Source: Salminus brasiliensis
Lineage: Eukaryota > Chordata > Actinopteri > Characiformes > Bryconidae
Direction: 5' to 3'
Length of the DNA stretch: 64,000 nt
Assembly: GCF_030463535.1 (NCBI RefSeq)
Contig: NC_132878.1
Coordinates: forward strand, 31,853,261 to 31,917,260
A model generated the notes under the pieces. That model searched no databases. It saw nothing but the letters and a program-made list of their open reading frames with translations, and was not told where the DNA came from. A program made the position numbers and the translations under genes. Of this stretch, positions 36,255-49,300 are shown piece after piece. The stretch's first letter is position 1; the number at the start of each line of letters is the position of its first letter.

Positions 36255-37874
36255 ATGGCGAGCGCAAGAGCGGCGGGCACGCTAATCAGGTCTGCGGCGA
36301 GCAGATACGGTCGTTTTTCTGGTAGGTGCACCTGAGACACCGTGGCCGGGTGTTGCAGTGTTTTAGTGAAAACAGCATACAAGCAAAAAAAACCCTAAAA
36401 CAAACGATAGTGTGTGTGTAGCGTCCTTACACGACCCTGCTAGCTAGCGTGGCTGCAGATTTATGAACTTTCACCTACTTTGGTACGGAGGGTGACCGAG
36501 GGGTTGGGTGACCAGGTGCATGCACAGCAGACCGCTTTGCCACCAACACAAGTGCACCAAAGACGTTTGACTATTTGTGCGTGTGTGTTATTGGGCATGC
36601 TGTTAATATGACAATCAGATGTTTTGCGTGAATTGCATTAAATGGGTTCAGTCGTAGGAACCGGTGGAATCGGATACACTCTACTGAAACTATACAGAAA
36701 CTTTCTGTGCAGTTTTTTTTTTTCTGTATATTTTGTTTTAATAATTAATATAATATACGAGGCACCAATAGAAATGCTCCAAAATGAATTCAATATGTTT
36801 TAAATTGCCCTTCATTTAAAGTTGTTTTTTTTTTATTCTTGTTCTGTAAAGTTGCCATTTCGGAGATATGAGGGTTTTTTTGTGTCACAGCGACAGTATT
36901 CTCTACTCATTTAGTGCTACGTATTTTGCGTACGCCCTGTGTTAACGGGCGCGCTGCTGGTGCACTATTTAGACCTAGGATTTGTTATGATTTTGTACGG
37001 AAGCCCGGTGACCTGAGCGTTCACCACGTGGTCTGCGGTTAAGGTCACTCTAGAGTCTGGTAGTGCACTTTTTTTTTTTATTATTATGAAAAATAAATGC
37101 TTCTGTGAATAGTACTCGTTCAGTGGTGTCCCAAACTGTGTTTACACCCCAGATATGTTGACCTACTAGTTGTCAGGTCACTGCTTAGTGTGCTCTTTCC
37201 ACATGCACACACTGTCACAGAGGGTGTGTATAGTTACATTAACTCATGTGACCGTGTCAGGTGAAGGGGGATGAAATTGGGCCGCAGGTCATGCCATATC
37301 CGTATCTGTCTGTATTTAGCTCAAAGTTCACGAAGAACCCTGATCATTCTAGGTTAATAGGGGAAGTTATACTGTGTTGATGGGTGTTAGGGGTCGTAGA
37401 TGTTTTTCTGCTTGATTTTCTATAGTCTATATAGTATAGTGTGGATTAAGCGAAGTCTAGGACTAAATGCTAATGCCATGTTTGGGATTTGATATCGGAA
37501 AAGTCTTTTTTTATTGTAGAATTAAGCTTGATCTAGGGCAGTGAAGGTGGCCCTGAATGTTTCAATAAAATTAAACATTAAAATAACAAGCTAAAACAAG
37601 CTAAGTTCGTAAATTCGTCTGATGTTTTATTCAGAGCCATTACTGATTATTAGTAATCAGATACACCAGTAACTGATATTTGGGGCTAAAGTTTATTTAC
37701 CACAAATCCAATGTATGTAGTGTTAAAGTTTACAAGAAGGGAACTCTTTTTACTTCTTATTTATATTGTGTATATAGTGTAAATTATTTATCTACATTTT
37801 TTTGTAACTGAGTGTCTTGCTATCCCTTTCTGCTGTGACACTGAGAATTTCCCCACTAGGGGACTAGTAAAGGA

Positions 37875-37905
<31 letters not shown>

Positions 37906-40900
37906 TAACTCTTACTCACTACTTCATGGTGGATTTGGGGAAAAAAAAAACTTACTTTTTGTAGGGGCTGATCCCATCCTATGTTGAAAACTGGCTGGCA
38001 TTGTTGGAAGTAGGAAATTAGCTGCTGTCAATTCTTTTAACATTGAAATTGAAACAACAAATTGTGTAGGTTAACTATTAAAGACTATAAATATTACATT
38101 ATGGTATCAATTTCCAAAGACGTGTCTGCATAGTTTGTCATGGTTACCAGGCACCAGAAATGAAATTGCACAAGCTTTAGCTTTTCCTTTCCAGCTCACA
38201 TGTAACTTGCGATCAGGCTTTGGTTAAACCTAACATGTTGCGTTGTGTTGTTTTCACTGCACTGAGGGCTGAACAAAAAACTGAAAAGCAAGTTTGATTG
38301 GATTCACTCAACGTGTGGTCCCCAACGTGGCTGGAAGGTGATATTGGTCCAGGTTAAAGCCCGTGTGTGTTTTTGTTTTTATGAAGTATGTGCATAGATC
38401 CCAAAAATGCTTTTATCGGCATGGAAACGAAGTACCCATACCAATAATGCAAAGATATCTGCTTCAGTTATCGGTCGCGGTGATAATCAGACCCCTATTT
38501 CTTTCCATTGACTAAGGATATAGAGAGCAACTCTGGCAGAGTCCTTTCAGGCCTCCTCTTTTGAGCAGCGATGGAATTTGGTGTGGTTTAGAGATGCCCC
38601 GACCCAAATTTTCTTGGCTGATTCTGATAATAATATTTCTCGTAACTTTTGCAAATAACGTCCGAGAAGTATCGCCTGCTTTGCGTTGTATACCTTGGGC
38701 TTCGTTGATGTATCAAGTCTCTGAAACCTCTGTCCGTGACCCCAGGAAATGGCTGCTCACCCAGTGCTATGAATTCCATGATTTTCCTCGTAATGACCTT
38801 GGAGGTCTTTTCATTGCTGAAGAAGGTTAGCAGAGGCTGCAGGCCTGTGGTTGGCTCTGTGCTCTCACTAGCTTTAGTGTCATGGCTTTTGCTAGCTTCT
38901 TCAAAGGTTTTGAATGTGGAGTTGTTCCTTCACCGCTTGCTTTGGCCTTCCAGGGATTGCAAATTGTGTTGTTGTTGAATTGAACAGGCTTCAAATGAGC
39001 ATTACAGACCTGAATGTGTTCAAATGTAGGCTGTAAACACGTTTTTTGGATCCAATATGCTAATTTTAAATGTATGTAAATGTTTGCGACTGATCTGTTA
39101 GTCTGTGCTAATGTTTTGTTTTTGTTTAGTAAATGGACGCCGCAACTTCTCGGCATCGGCGGCTTTGTCTGGTAAACATTAAAACCATTTCTACTATAGC
39201 ACTCATTCATTTTTATAGCAATTATGTGACCGTTCTTGGCTAATACACCTGTACATACATTTTGCTTTGTTCTGCAGCTCGCAGCTATGTTCACTATGAG
39301 CTTAAAGATGATGTTGCAGTCATCCGACTCAACGACCCATCAAGCCGGGTCAGTACCTTCACCATACCATTCTGTCCATTAGAGCGATGTTTTTGTAAAG
39401 GTTTGGGCAACTTGAAAAAGATTAGATTTGAATGGTCAGATCACTTTTACCAAGGTCACAAGTCTTGATTAGCTTATTAGGCCTATGGCTTGTTCTCAGC
39501 CATCATACTGTGCAGAGACATGTGCACAAATATGACCCTAATGGCCGACAAGTCAAGTATGACAAGTCAGGCCTGAGATATCACAGATTTCAGATATTCC
39601 ATTGAGTAAAGCAGCTGTAAGCTTCACCTGAGTCTGAATACAGCTTCAGCTTATGGTTGTTGTGTTTTAAATAAAGAATCGAAAGCACTGAAGGTGCACT
39701 GACCCTCTAGCTGATGGTGCATATTGGTACCAAGTCCGTTTGGCCACATGGATCATTTTGGCCGCAATGAGGGGACAAAAGGGTGCAGAATTTCATGAAA
39801 AGACCATATTTCCAATGTTAAGCTCAGTGATTAGTCATGATTTAGGCTTGTTTTAAAGCCAGTGGCATGAGGAACATTTCACTGAAGGAATGGGTTCTAT
39901 TAAATACTAGTTAAAACAGACCAATAATCTCACTGAGCTAGAATGAGCAGGATGCTCAAATTTGTTTTTCAGGCCTGTTAACTTTAACTTTGTCATCTTT
40001 GGCCTTCAGATCATCTTTTGCTTGCTTAGCCATTTACAGTTACAGTCAATTTGACCAGGGGTGCCCAAATGTTTGCAGGCCACTGTAGGCTCATTACTGA
40101 AATTCTAAACTCTGTTGTGTATTTATGCAGGTCATTGTGGATGTGTCTGCTTATGTGCATTTGCTTATGAGTGCAGGTGAACACACTGTCGCAGCAGATG
40201 GGGAATGAAATTAGGGAGGTGTTAGAAGAGGTTTGGGGTAATGGGGCAGTGAAGAGCGCTGTGGTCATCTCCACCAAACCTGGCAGCTTCATCGCGGGAG
40301 CAGACCTCAAGTACAGTACACACTTACTTATGCCGACATACATAAACTGTTGTTTTAAAAGTGGAAATCACTTGATGTCTTAAAGCTTATAAACGATAAT
40401 AAGCTAGAAAAGTTTAAGTATTTTGTGAATATTAATAATTTGTTACCTAATAATTCTTGGCTTACATGCTTCAATGTGTGGTTTTCTCTTTTGAAATATG
40501 TGACATTAGGGGTATTATTTTTCATTACTTGAATTCTTGATGGTGACCGCCATGTGTGCCCTATGTATTACTGTAATGCTAAATTACTGTGTGCCCTCAT
40601 CACCACACATTGTCCTTATCGGCCCACAAATCTGAACGTTGGTGGCAGATAATCACTTCGATGGTCACATGGACACCCTTCAGGAATGTTGTTTATATCT
40701 TCCTCTACTCCAAATCATGTTGAACTGGTTGGACAAAAGGCCTTAAGCATTCAAGTCGGTGAAGTACAGCTTGTCACTAAAGATTTTCTGTCTTCGCACT
40801 GGGTCTAGGGATTTTGTTCATTACTGCTGGCATTGCCATGTGCCGCTAGAGACATCATTATGCAAATCATTATTTATTTATTTATTTTTGTACTAACCTT

Positions 40901-43254
40901 ATGTATGCTTATCAGCCTGCCAGAGTCTAGACATTTCCCCGCAGCTTTCTGAGGAATCAAAACTTCTCGTGAAGTTTGTTGTCCAGTTTTATTTGAAAAT
41001 AGAATTATTTTGTACTTTTTACATTATAAAAAAATATTTCATTGATTATTCCATTAGAATTATTCTGTTGTGAATGAGAGTACTTTTCCTTTCTTCTCAG
41101 CATGTTCACGACCTGTAAGACTGCCGAGGAGGTGAGCAAACTCTCACGGGATGGACAGGAGATGTTTGAGAAGATCGAGAAATCGCACATCCCCATTGTG
41201 GCAGCCATTAATGGATCTTGCTTGGGTGGAGGCCTGGAGGTGAGAGCGGGAAGGAGAGGAAGGATGGATGAGTGGTTGGGTGAATGAGTGAGCGGATGAC
41301 TGGGCATGTGCGCACATGGATGAATGGGTGGGTGGTTGTTTTGGCGGATGGATGAACGAGTGGGTAGTGCGCTGGATGGATGAATTAGTGGATGAGTGGA
41401 TGGAGGGATGAATAGGTAGATATACAGATGGGTAGGTGGGTGGATGGAGTTAATGGATAGAATGTGGTTGTGTTATTTTGCTTTTCAGGAGCTAATCAAA
41501 GAATGGATGGATGGCTGGTAGGGTGGATAGATCTATGAATGGATGGAGGGATAACAGTTGGTCACTTTTCTAAGGTACCAGCAATACCCACAATGACTTA
41601 TTGGTTCTCTTTCCATCTCTGTTTCAGTTTGCCATTGCATGCCAATACCGTTTGGCCACCAACAACAAGAAAACTGTCCTGGCCTGTCCAGAGGTGTTTC
41701 TGGGGCTACTGCCGGGGGCCGGAGGCACACAGAGACTGCCCAAAATGGTCAGACGCTTTACACACATACTCCCTAATTTGTACAGTTATTTATATCTGCT
41801 CCCTGTAGACTCTAGCTGCATTTAGGTTTTCTCTGAATGTAAAACTGCAGAAAAGTAGGCTACATAATCCCTGTTCCCAGTTAGAATTAGAATCACACTT
41901 TCTCACAGCAGTACAATGGTATTCAGTTGACACACTCACGCAAACCAGTGATGAGGACAGACTTTCTGATCCCAAGCCTGCTTCTTTAACCTTTAGGCCA
42001 CAGCTAATTCTGCAATTTCAGCAAATTCTGATTGCTAACATGCAAGCATTTGTACATTCTCTGGAATAAAAAATTTAATAAGAAGTCTTTAGAAGAAGCT
42101 CCTGCCAGCAAACCTATATGGTACAACTAGCAGTAAAATGCTTTTAACTGCCAGCTCACATGAATTGTTCTATTTTTTTTACTATGTTTTGTTTGCATAT
42201 CTAATGGAATTCTGAAATGTGGTTGTTTTTGTTTGTTTGGCTAATGTATTTGTTCTAGCTGGGGATTCCTGCTGCATTCGATATGATGCTGACTGGAAAA
42301 AACATTCGGCCAGACAAGGCAAAGAAGATGGGCCTGATCCACCAAGTGGTTAACCAACTCGGTAAGCTAGTTAGGAATTTATATATGCTCCCTAATTAAG
42401 AGACATAATACATGAAATGCCTCAGTGCTCCTAAAGTACGAAAATAATGTCCTATCTGCAGACATGGATTTGTTTTACATTAAAAATTGGTTTTTATATT
42501 GTTAAACCATTTCAGACAATGCAAATATCAAGATGTAGCCTATGTCACTTACCAGCAAATATCACTGTATCACTGTTGATCGCAGTACAGGGGTTAGGAT
42601 TCAATATATTGCGATATATAGCGGTACTGTAAGCATGACCATATAGTGCATTTATATATTTAGTTATTTATTTATTTATTAAACCATATTTTAGGAAAAC
42701 TGTTAGTATTATAGTGCACACCATCTGAACTGAAGTGACAGAGTGACCAATACAACACTGCTATCTAGTGGTCAGGGTTTAAACACGATACAAAATGGAC
42801 CACTGTCTGCCAGTAAGCTCTTCATGTCAACTGTTAGTAATCCATATTGTAATATTAGCTATACTTTCTTAATTTAAAAAAAAACAAACATTTTTTAATG
42901 TCATGTCCTGTTTTAATAAGACTTGTAATAATTGTCTCTGTGTAATGTGTTTGTGTACAGGTCCTGGACTGAAGGACCCAGAGGAGATGACTATGAAGTA
43001 CCTGGAGGATGTGGCTGTGGGCGTGGCTAAAGACCTTGCCAAAAAGAAAATTGCTGTAGAGAGGAAAAAAGGCCTAATGCAGAGTAATGCGCGCACATAC
43101 ACTCACCGTTTATCTTGTCACTGACATAGATGCTCACTAGTGAACAGGCTTACAAACTGTATATTAGGCATCACATAACAGGTAGCAAATACCTGCTATG
43201 CGATGCCTAAGACTAATATGCTGTTTCACTGCTTATGTAACAGTATTGCTATAC

Positions 43255-43327
<73 letters not shown>

Positions 43328-46300
43328 GGGCTGCAGGATGCAGCGTTTGGAATGTCCTTTGTGAGAAAACAGGTCTACAAAACAGTTCAAGACAAAGTGA
43401 TGAAACAAACCAAAGGCCTTTATCCTGCACCACTGAAGATCATAGAGGTATACACACACACAGGTCCAGGCATTAGCATATCTCACAGAGAGTTTTTCTT
43501 TTAGAATGTAAAAAAAAGGGTTGGCTACAAAAATCCATAATGTCAGTCCAGGATGTGAAATTATTTACTGTGTACAAGTGATTTTACTGCAGTGTTAATT
43601 GACAGTCTAGCTTATTCAAATCATGTGGCTGTTTTATAGATGGGAAATGCATGATGTGCATCAGCTTAAATAGAATCAGGAAGCAAAAACAATTATTGAA
43701 ATATTTCTAGCCATCACTGCAGTTATCTTTCTTGACTTGTGCGTTCAGCCTGTGGTCAGGAGTTTTTCCATAACAAGATTTAAGACCAGAGTGAGGGGTG
43801 TATGTAAATGGTGTGTCATGTCAATGAGATAGGTGACTGTCTTAAGTCCAGTGTTTGATAGCAACTTTAGCTTAGCATCTCTTGTTCTAAAATAAAGAAG
43901 CTCACTTTAAATGTACATCTCTTGGCTGATTGACTACATCTGGGACAAATCTGGCTGATCGACTACATCAGGGCTTGATTCGCAAATCTGTTGAGCCCCC
44001 TTTTCTGGCTCAGGTCTACTGAATTCTTGTGTCGCAATAGCCAATAAAAGACCAGAGGGTAGAATGAGGTGTGTCCTAAATGCACACGTTGTGCATCGAC
44101 ATTTCAGATAACACCAATGTAGTCCTAGAAGCAAAGATATACCTATAGTGCTAATCGTGTGTGTCTGTGTGTGTGGTTTAGAGTGTACAGACAGGTCTGG
44201 AGAAGGGTCCCGTTGAAGGATACAAGGTGGAGTCTGTGGTCAGTATAACTGCATCATTTATCTTGCCATGCACATTAGTTTAGGCAGATCTAGCTGTCTA
44301 AGGTTCAGTGTAGTAATAATAAATGAAGGCATATACTCCAGAGTTGTTGAGTAATCTCTAATACATGGTCAAAAATACTTGGCAAAAAGCTTTGCTACTG
44401 TCCACGTTCCCCCAACATAATTTTGTCTCCCACATTACTTGTAGTACATGCATACATGCACTTATTTAATGTTGTGTATATACTACACATGTTACAGTTT
44501 GAAAAAATTGAAAGAAGCCTTGTTCGAGGTAATGCACCGCCTCACCTATTGCTTTTCTTCCACTTAGTCACGCCATAGTTACTGTCTGTACTATTCCCTT
44601 AGACTAAGCACTACATCAAATGGGTGTAAAATACGGGGGCTCGTCTGGGATCGTAGCAACCTACGTTCATTGGGTGTGTAGTAGTAGTTGGATGAGTTCT
44701 GGTGTTCTGCTGCTTGCAAGTCTACTTAGAGATTACTCAACGAGTTGGGTTGAAGGGTCGAATTGCTCCTGCCTGTATCATACAAAATAATAATATTTCA
44801 TAGCACAATAATTTACCAGTGTGTGTTATTTGTTGGAGCTCAGTAGCAGTGATTATCTATTTATTTTATCATTTACTTATTTCAGATGTTAACATATTAT
44901 TCCTGGGTTTTTTTTTTCAGAACTTTGGGAAACTGGGTGTGACTTCAGAGTGCAGAGCCCTGATTGGTCTGTATCAAGGCCAGGTGGCTTGCAAGAAGAA
45001 TAACTTTGGCAAACCGGAGAGAGAAGTACAGTGAGTTTACACCACTGATTCACATGCTTTTCCCAACGGGTACAGTGTTGTCGCCTGGGCTATTAGTGAT
45101 TGCTTAATATTTATGTTAATATTAATATATAATATTTGAGTCATGTTTTAGTTCTAGATGTAACAGAATTTATTAGCCTATGTTATTTTATCAAGGATAT
45201 TTTTGTCTGATGTTTAGAAAAACGTTACAGGACACTGGCTCCATTGTGGCAGGCCTAATGGCATGCTGCTGTAAATTGCAGTGAGGTTTGGTGTGAAATG
45301 GTCCATTGTGTAAAAACTTACCAATTCAGATTTCTTTTTAGTGGTGATGGGAACCAGGAGTCCCAGTGACTACAAACACAAATTCATTCATTTTATGTAC
45401 TATCCAAACCCATTTTTCCCCATTTGAACCTGCACAATTGTCCCCAATTTTCATTGCATCTGAAAAGTTGCATGAAGTGCACTGCATAGTTTTGCCCTGC
45501 CACTTAGCAAGGTCACTGGAGCTCAACACGCTTGGAGGAGAACACGAAGTGCCAGTTGTGTTATCAGTTACATACCTAAACTAACACTGGTAGCGACTGA
45601 TAAAGTCATGGAAGCTTTTTATGAAGAACTGTCAGGCTGCAAATACACTCAACTGTTCTCACAACAGTTAATCTTTATTGGCCTTTTTATTTTTTTAAAT
45701 GTAATTAAACAAAACCCAATATATTCATGTTGCCATGTTCTCTAGGCATGACGAGCATTTGTTGCATGCACCAGAATAGCTATGTGCACATACAGTAAGT
45801 CAAGAAGGTGGGACGTGAACTAGACTGTAGATGTACTTCTCAGCATGGGTGCAATAACTGCTCCTACTTTGATCGGTCAGGAAATTGGCTATCCTGGGGG
45901 CAGGACTGATGGGAGCAGGTATCGCCCAGGTAACGGTGGATAAAGGCATATCCACCATCCTGAAGGACACCACAATAGAAGGAGTAGTCAGAGGGAACAA
46001 CCAGGTCTACAAGAGGTAAGACCACCGCACACATGCATCTCTACAGCAGAGATGAAGCTAAATCAACATAATGAAACCAGCTCTGAGAGGGTTTTTACAC
46101 ACAACACCTGCAGTTTGCTGCTTCATCCACCAGAGGGAAGCAAACCACTGTCTAAAAGACAGCTGTCAGGGCGCCACCAGGTGGCAGTGATGGCTTTTTA
46201 CTGATAGTTACACAGCAGATTTGAAACCAGGCATTAGGAGTTTAAAAAAGTTGTGCTAAGTAAGACTGAATATTCTATATGGCCAAAGGTATGTGGACAT

Positions 46301-49300
46301 CTGCTCGTCAAGCAACAACAACATTTTGAAAAGAGAGTTCGACTGACACTTTGTGCAGTAACAGCCTCTACTCTTTTGGGAAGGCTTAACACTAGATGGA
46401 ACATTGCTGTGAGGAGAATTTGATTGCAGTTAGCCCCACAAGAGCATTAGTGAGGTAAAGTACTGATGTAAGCTGATTAGTTCTGCCACTCCAGCTCCTC
46501 CCCAAGTTATTGGATGGAGCTCCATCAGTCTGGAGAACACAGTTCCACTGCTCCACCTCTCTGTTCTGGGGGGCTTTGTACCCGTGTAGCTGACCCTTAG
46601 AGCTCATATGGAGCTGTTCTATTGGTCAAGTCTATTGGTGAAGTGGCAGAATTAACAGATGGGATATTCACAGTTTTTTGGATATATAGTGAATGCCTCT
46701 CTCTGTTTTCTTTCTTTCTTACCTTCTTTCTTTCCTTCTCTCTATCTTTAGTCTGAATGACAAAGTGAAACGGAAGAACATAACCTCTTTTGAAAGGGAC
46801 GCAATAATGTCCCTCCTGACAGGGCAGGTGGACTATAGTGGCTTCCAGAATGCAGATATGGTTATAGAGGCAGTGTTTGAGGACCTGTCAGTCAAACACA
46901 AAGTACTGAAAGAGGTGGAAGCTGTGAGTATGTCTGTTTTGTTTTGTTTTTGTATCCATGCTGGTATACTTTTTCAGTGATAATCTGAAGGGAGTTCTAC
47001 CTGTGTATAGATCTGTGATGTGAATGACCCTGTGTGTTTACTGTGGGCAGGTGACTTCTCCTCACTGCATCTTCGCATCCAACACCTCATCTCTGCCCAT
47101 CAAAGATATCGCGGCTGCCAGCAAACGGCCTGAGAAGGTGAGGAAAGGTGTGTGTGTGTGTGTGTGTTTCACTGTATTGAAATGCATTTGCTACAAGTAC
47201 AGGAACACGTCAAATTGAGTTGTTGTGTGTGTTTTGTAGGTCATTGGGATGCACTATTTCTCACCAGTTGATAAGATGCAGTTGCTGGAGATCATCACCA
47301 CAGATAAAACCTCTAAAGACACCACAGCTACAGCTGTGGCTCTGGGGCTCACACAAGGCAAAGTTATCATAGTGGTGGGGGTAAGAGCCGTTTATTGAAT
47401 GTGTTTGTAAAAACAAACCTTATTCATTCTGAAGTCAATTGTAGCTTAATTGCAGAATTACCACAAACCAGCAAGACCCTTTGCTTTGGTTCAGTCATTT
47501 TTTGTGAACCGGCTTCACCTGCTAGTTGGTCTAGTTATTAGATACAGGCATGTGACCATTTGATTTCGAGGATGACTTGTCAGGAAGCTCACTGGAGTGG
47601 ACAAAAAGTGGCCACTGGTTTTGTTGAGCTATAAATTGCTATACGTTGACAATTTTACACCACCAAAGGATGTGGCTTTTAAATTGGACAGCAGGTATAG
47701 CTGGTTAAATTTAATGTGTTAAAATGTCAAAATTACTACTTTGAAGCTAAAAAGAGATGGCCAACAAATCTCCAGTGTAAAATGCTTGAAATTGTCGTAA
47801 ATGAGAAGAAATGCACAGCACAGGATTTGTAAAGTTACCATGGAGGAACAACAGCTTTGCAGAATCATATCTGTTTTGTACACCAATAACATTATCAGAA
47901 AAATTAAACTATTAATATGATCTGGGTCCTCCTTGTTCAACCAAAACAGCTCTCCACTGTCAAGTTGTGAACTCCACGAAACCTCTAAAGGGGTCCTGTG
48001 GTATCTGGCACCAAGGCATTGTAGCAGTTCATTTAAGTCCTATAAGTTGTTTGGTAGGACCACCAGTGAGCATAAGTGAGCCTTAGGTGTCCATCACCTT
48101 GACGCCAGTTGTCCTTTCTGGGAGCACATTAGGTAGGTACTGACTACTGCATACTGGGAACACCCCACAAGTACTAATATTTTGGAGATGTTCTGACCCG
48201 GTCATCTAGACATCACAGTTTGGTTCTTTTCAAATTGGCTGGCATTTTTTTCTAAGGGTCATTTTGAGAATGAGCTTTCAGGAACACAGAGTATTCAAAG
48301 CCTACAAAATGCTAGTTGGTGCTGTATAAAACTTAAGGTAGTCATTAATGAGGTTCTTAAATAGGACAAGATTATGGGTTGATCTAGAGGTGGTATTGGA
48401 CAGAATAATGGGGAATGGAGCTATAAGGTACTGGAATAGTTGTGGACACTCTCCTTTTGATCTCCCATTCTTTCTCACTCTCTTTTTAGGATGGACCAGG
48501 ATTCTATACAACACGTTGTCTGGGTCCTACACAGTCAGAAGCAATAAGAATACTGCAGGTAAATGATAGGCTGCTGCAGCTACCCTGGACCTCCTGAATA
48601 TTTTACTTATTATAGTGCTTCAAACTTCAAAAAAAAAATTAGTAAAAAAAATCTGCATAGAGAAAAACATTTTTGCTGTCTCATGCGTTCAAGGCTGTTT
48701 TGTGAGAAAGGCCCTGAGTGTCTGGGTCAGGCACTGTCCTTCAGTCTGGTGAAAAAGTAAATACTGAAAGTACACTCTGAATCTCTAAATAGCTTGTATC
48801 AGATTTGTACAACTGAATTTAAATTGAAACTTGTCTACTGAATTTAAAGTTTATAAAAAAGAAAAAACACATTTTTCCATTGGCTGTGCCCGCAGGAAGG
48901 GGTGACTCCAAAGAAGTTGGACGCTCTGACTAAAGCTTTTGGCTTTCCTGTGGGTTTGACTGCTCTGTTGGATGAGGTGGGCATGGATGTGGCGGCTCAC
49001 GTAGGAGAGGATCTTGGTAAGGCCTTTGGTCCGCGATTTGGGGGCGGGAGCACTGATCTGCTGAAGACAATGGTGCAAAAAGGCTTCAAGGGTATGAGAC
49101 CATCTTTAACAGTACACACACACATTCGTTTATGTACTGTTGTTTACATGTGCACATGTGTGTTTGTGTATCTGTGCGTGGATACTTGCCATACCACCAT
49201 TTTTTTGTTTGTTTGTTTATTTGTTTGTTTCTTCCTCAGGTCGTAAGTCTGGTAAGGGATGGTATGATTATGCGGGCAAGAAGAAGGACAAGAAGGTAAA

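Larger units (their letters stand above)
39278..43447 (+). other. hadha: hadha enoyl-CoA hydratase (crotonase-fold) half, exons 3-9
   Basis: Exons 3 to 9 encode residues of about 37-306. The oxyanion-hole segment (GSFIAGADL, exon 4), the GGGLE loop ending at Glu151 (exon 5) and the PE pair with Glu173 followed by [10 protein letters not shown] (exon 6) are all intact, so the hydratase should be active. The linker (exons 8-9, with [11 protein letters not shown]) leads to the dehydrogenase half. Confidence 0.9.

Noticed and set aside
35864-36382. Minus-strand open frame of 172 codons across the promoter, and plus-strand frames at 36001-36285
   Set aside because: GC-rich promoter sequence with few stops; the hadha start in another frame and the hadhb exon 1 explain the region.
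38827-39294. Minus-strand open frame of 155 codons as a gene
   Set aside because: Partly overlaps hadha exons 2 and 3 and otherwise the hAT relic; no continuous domain.
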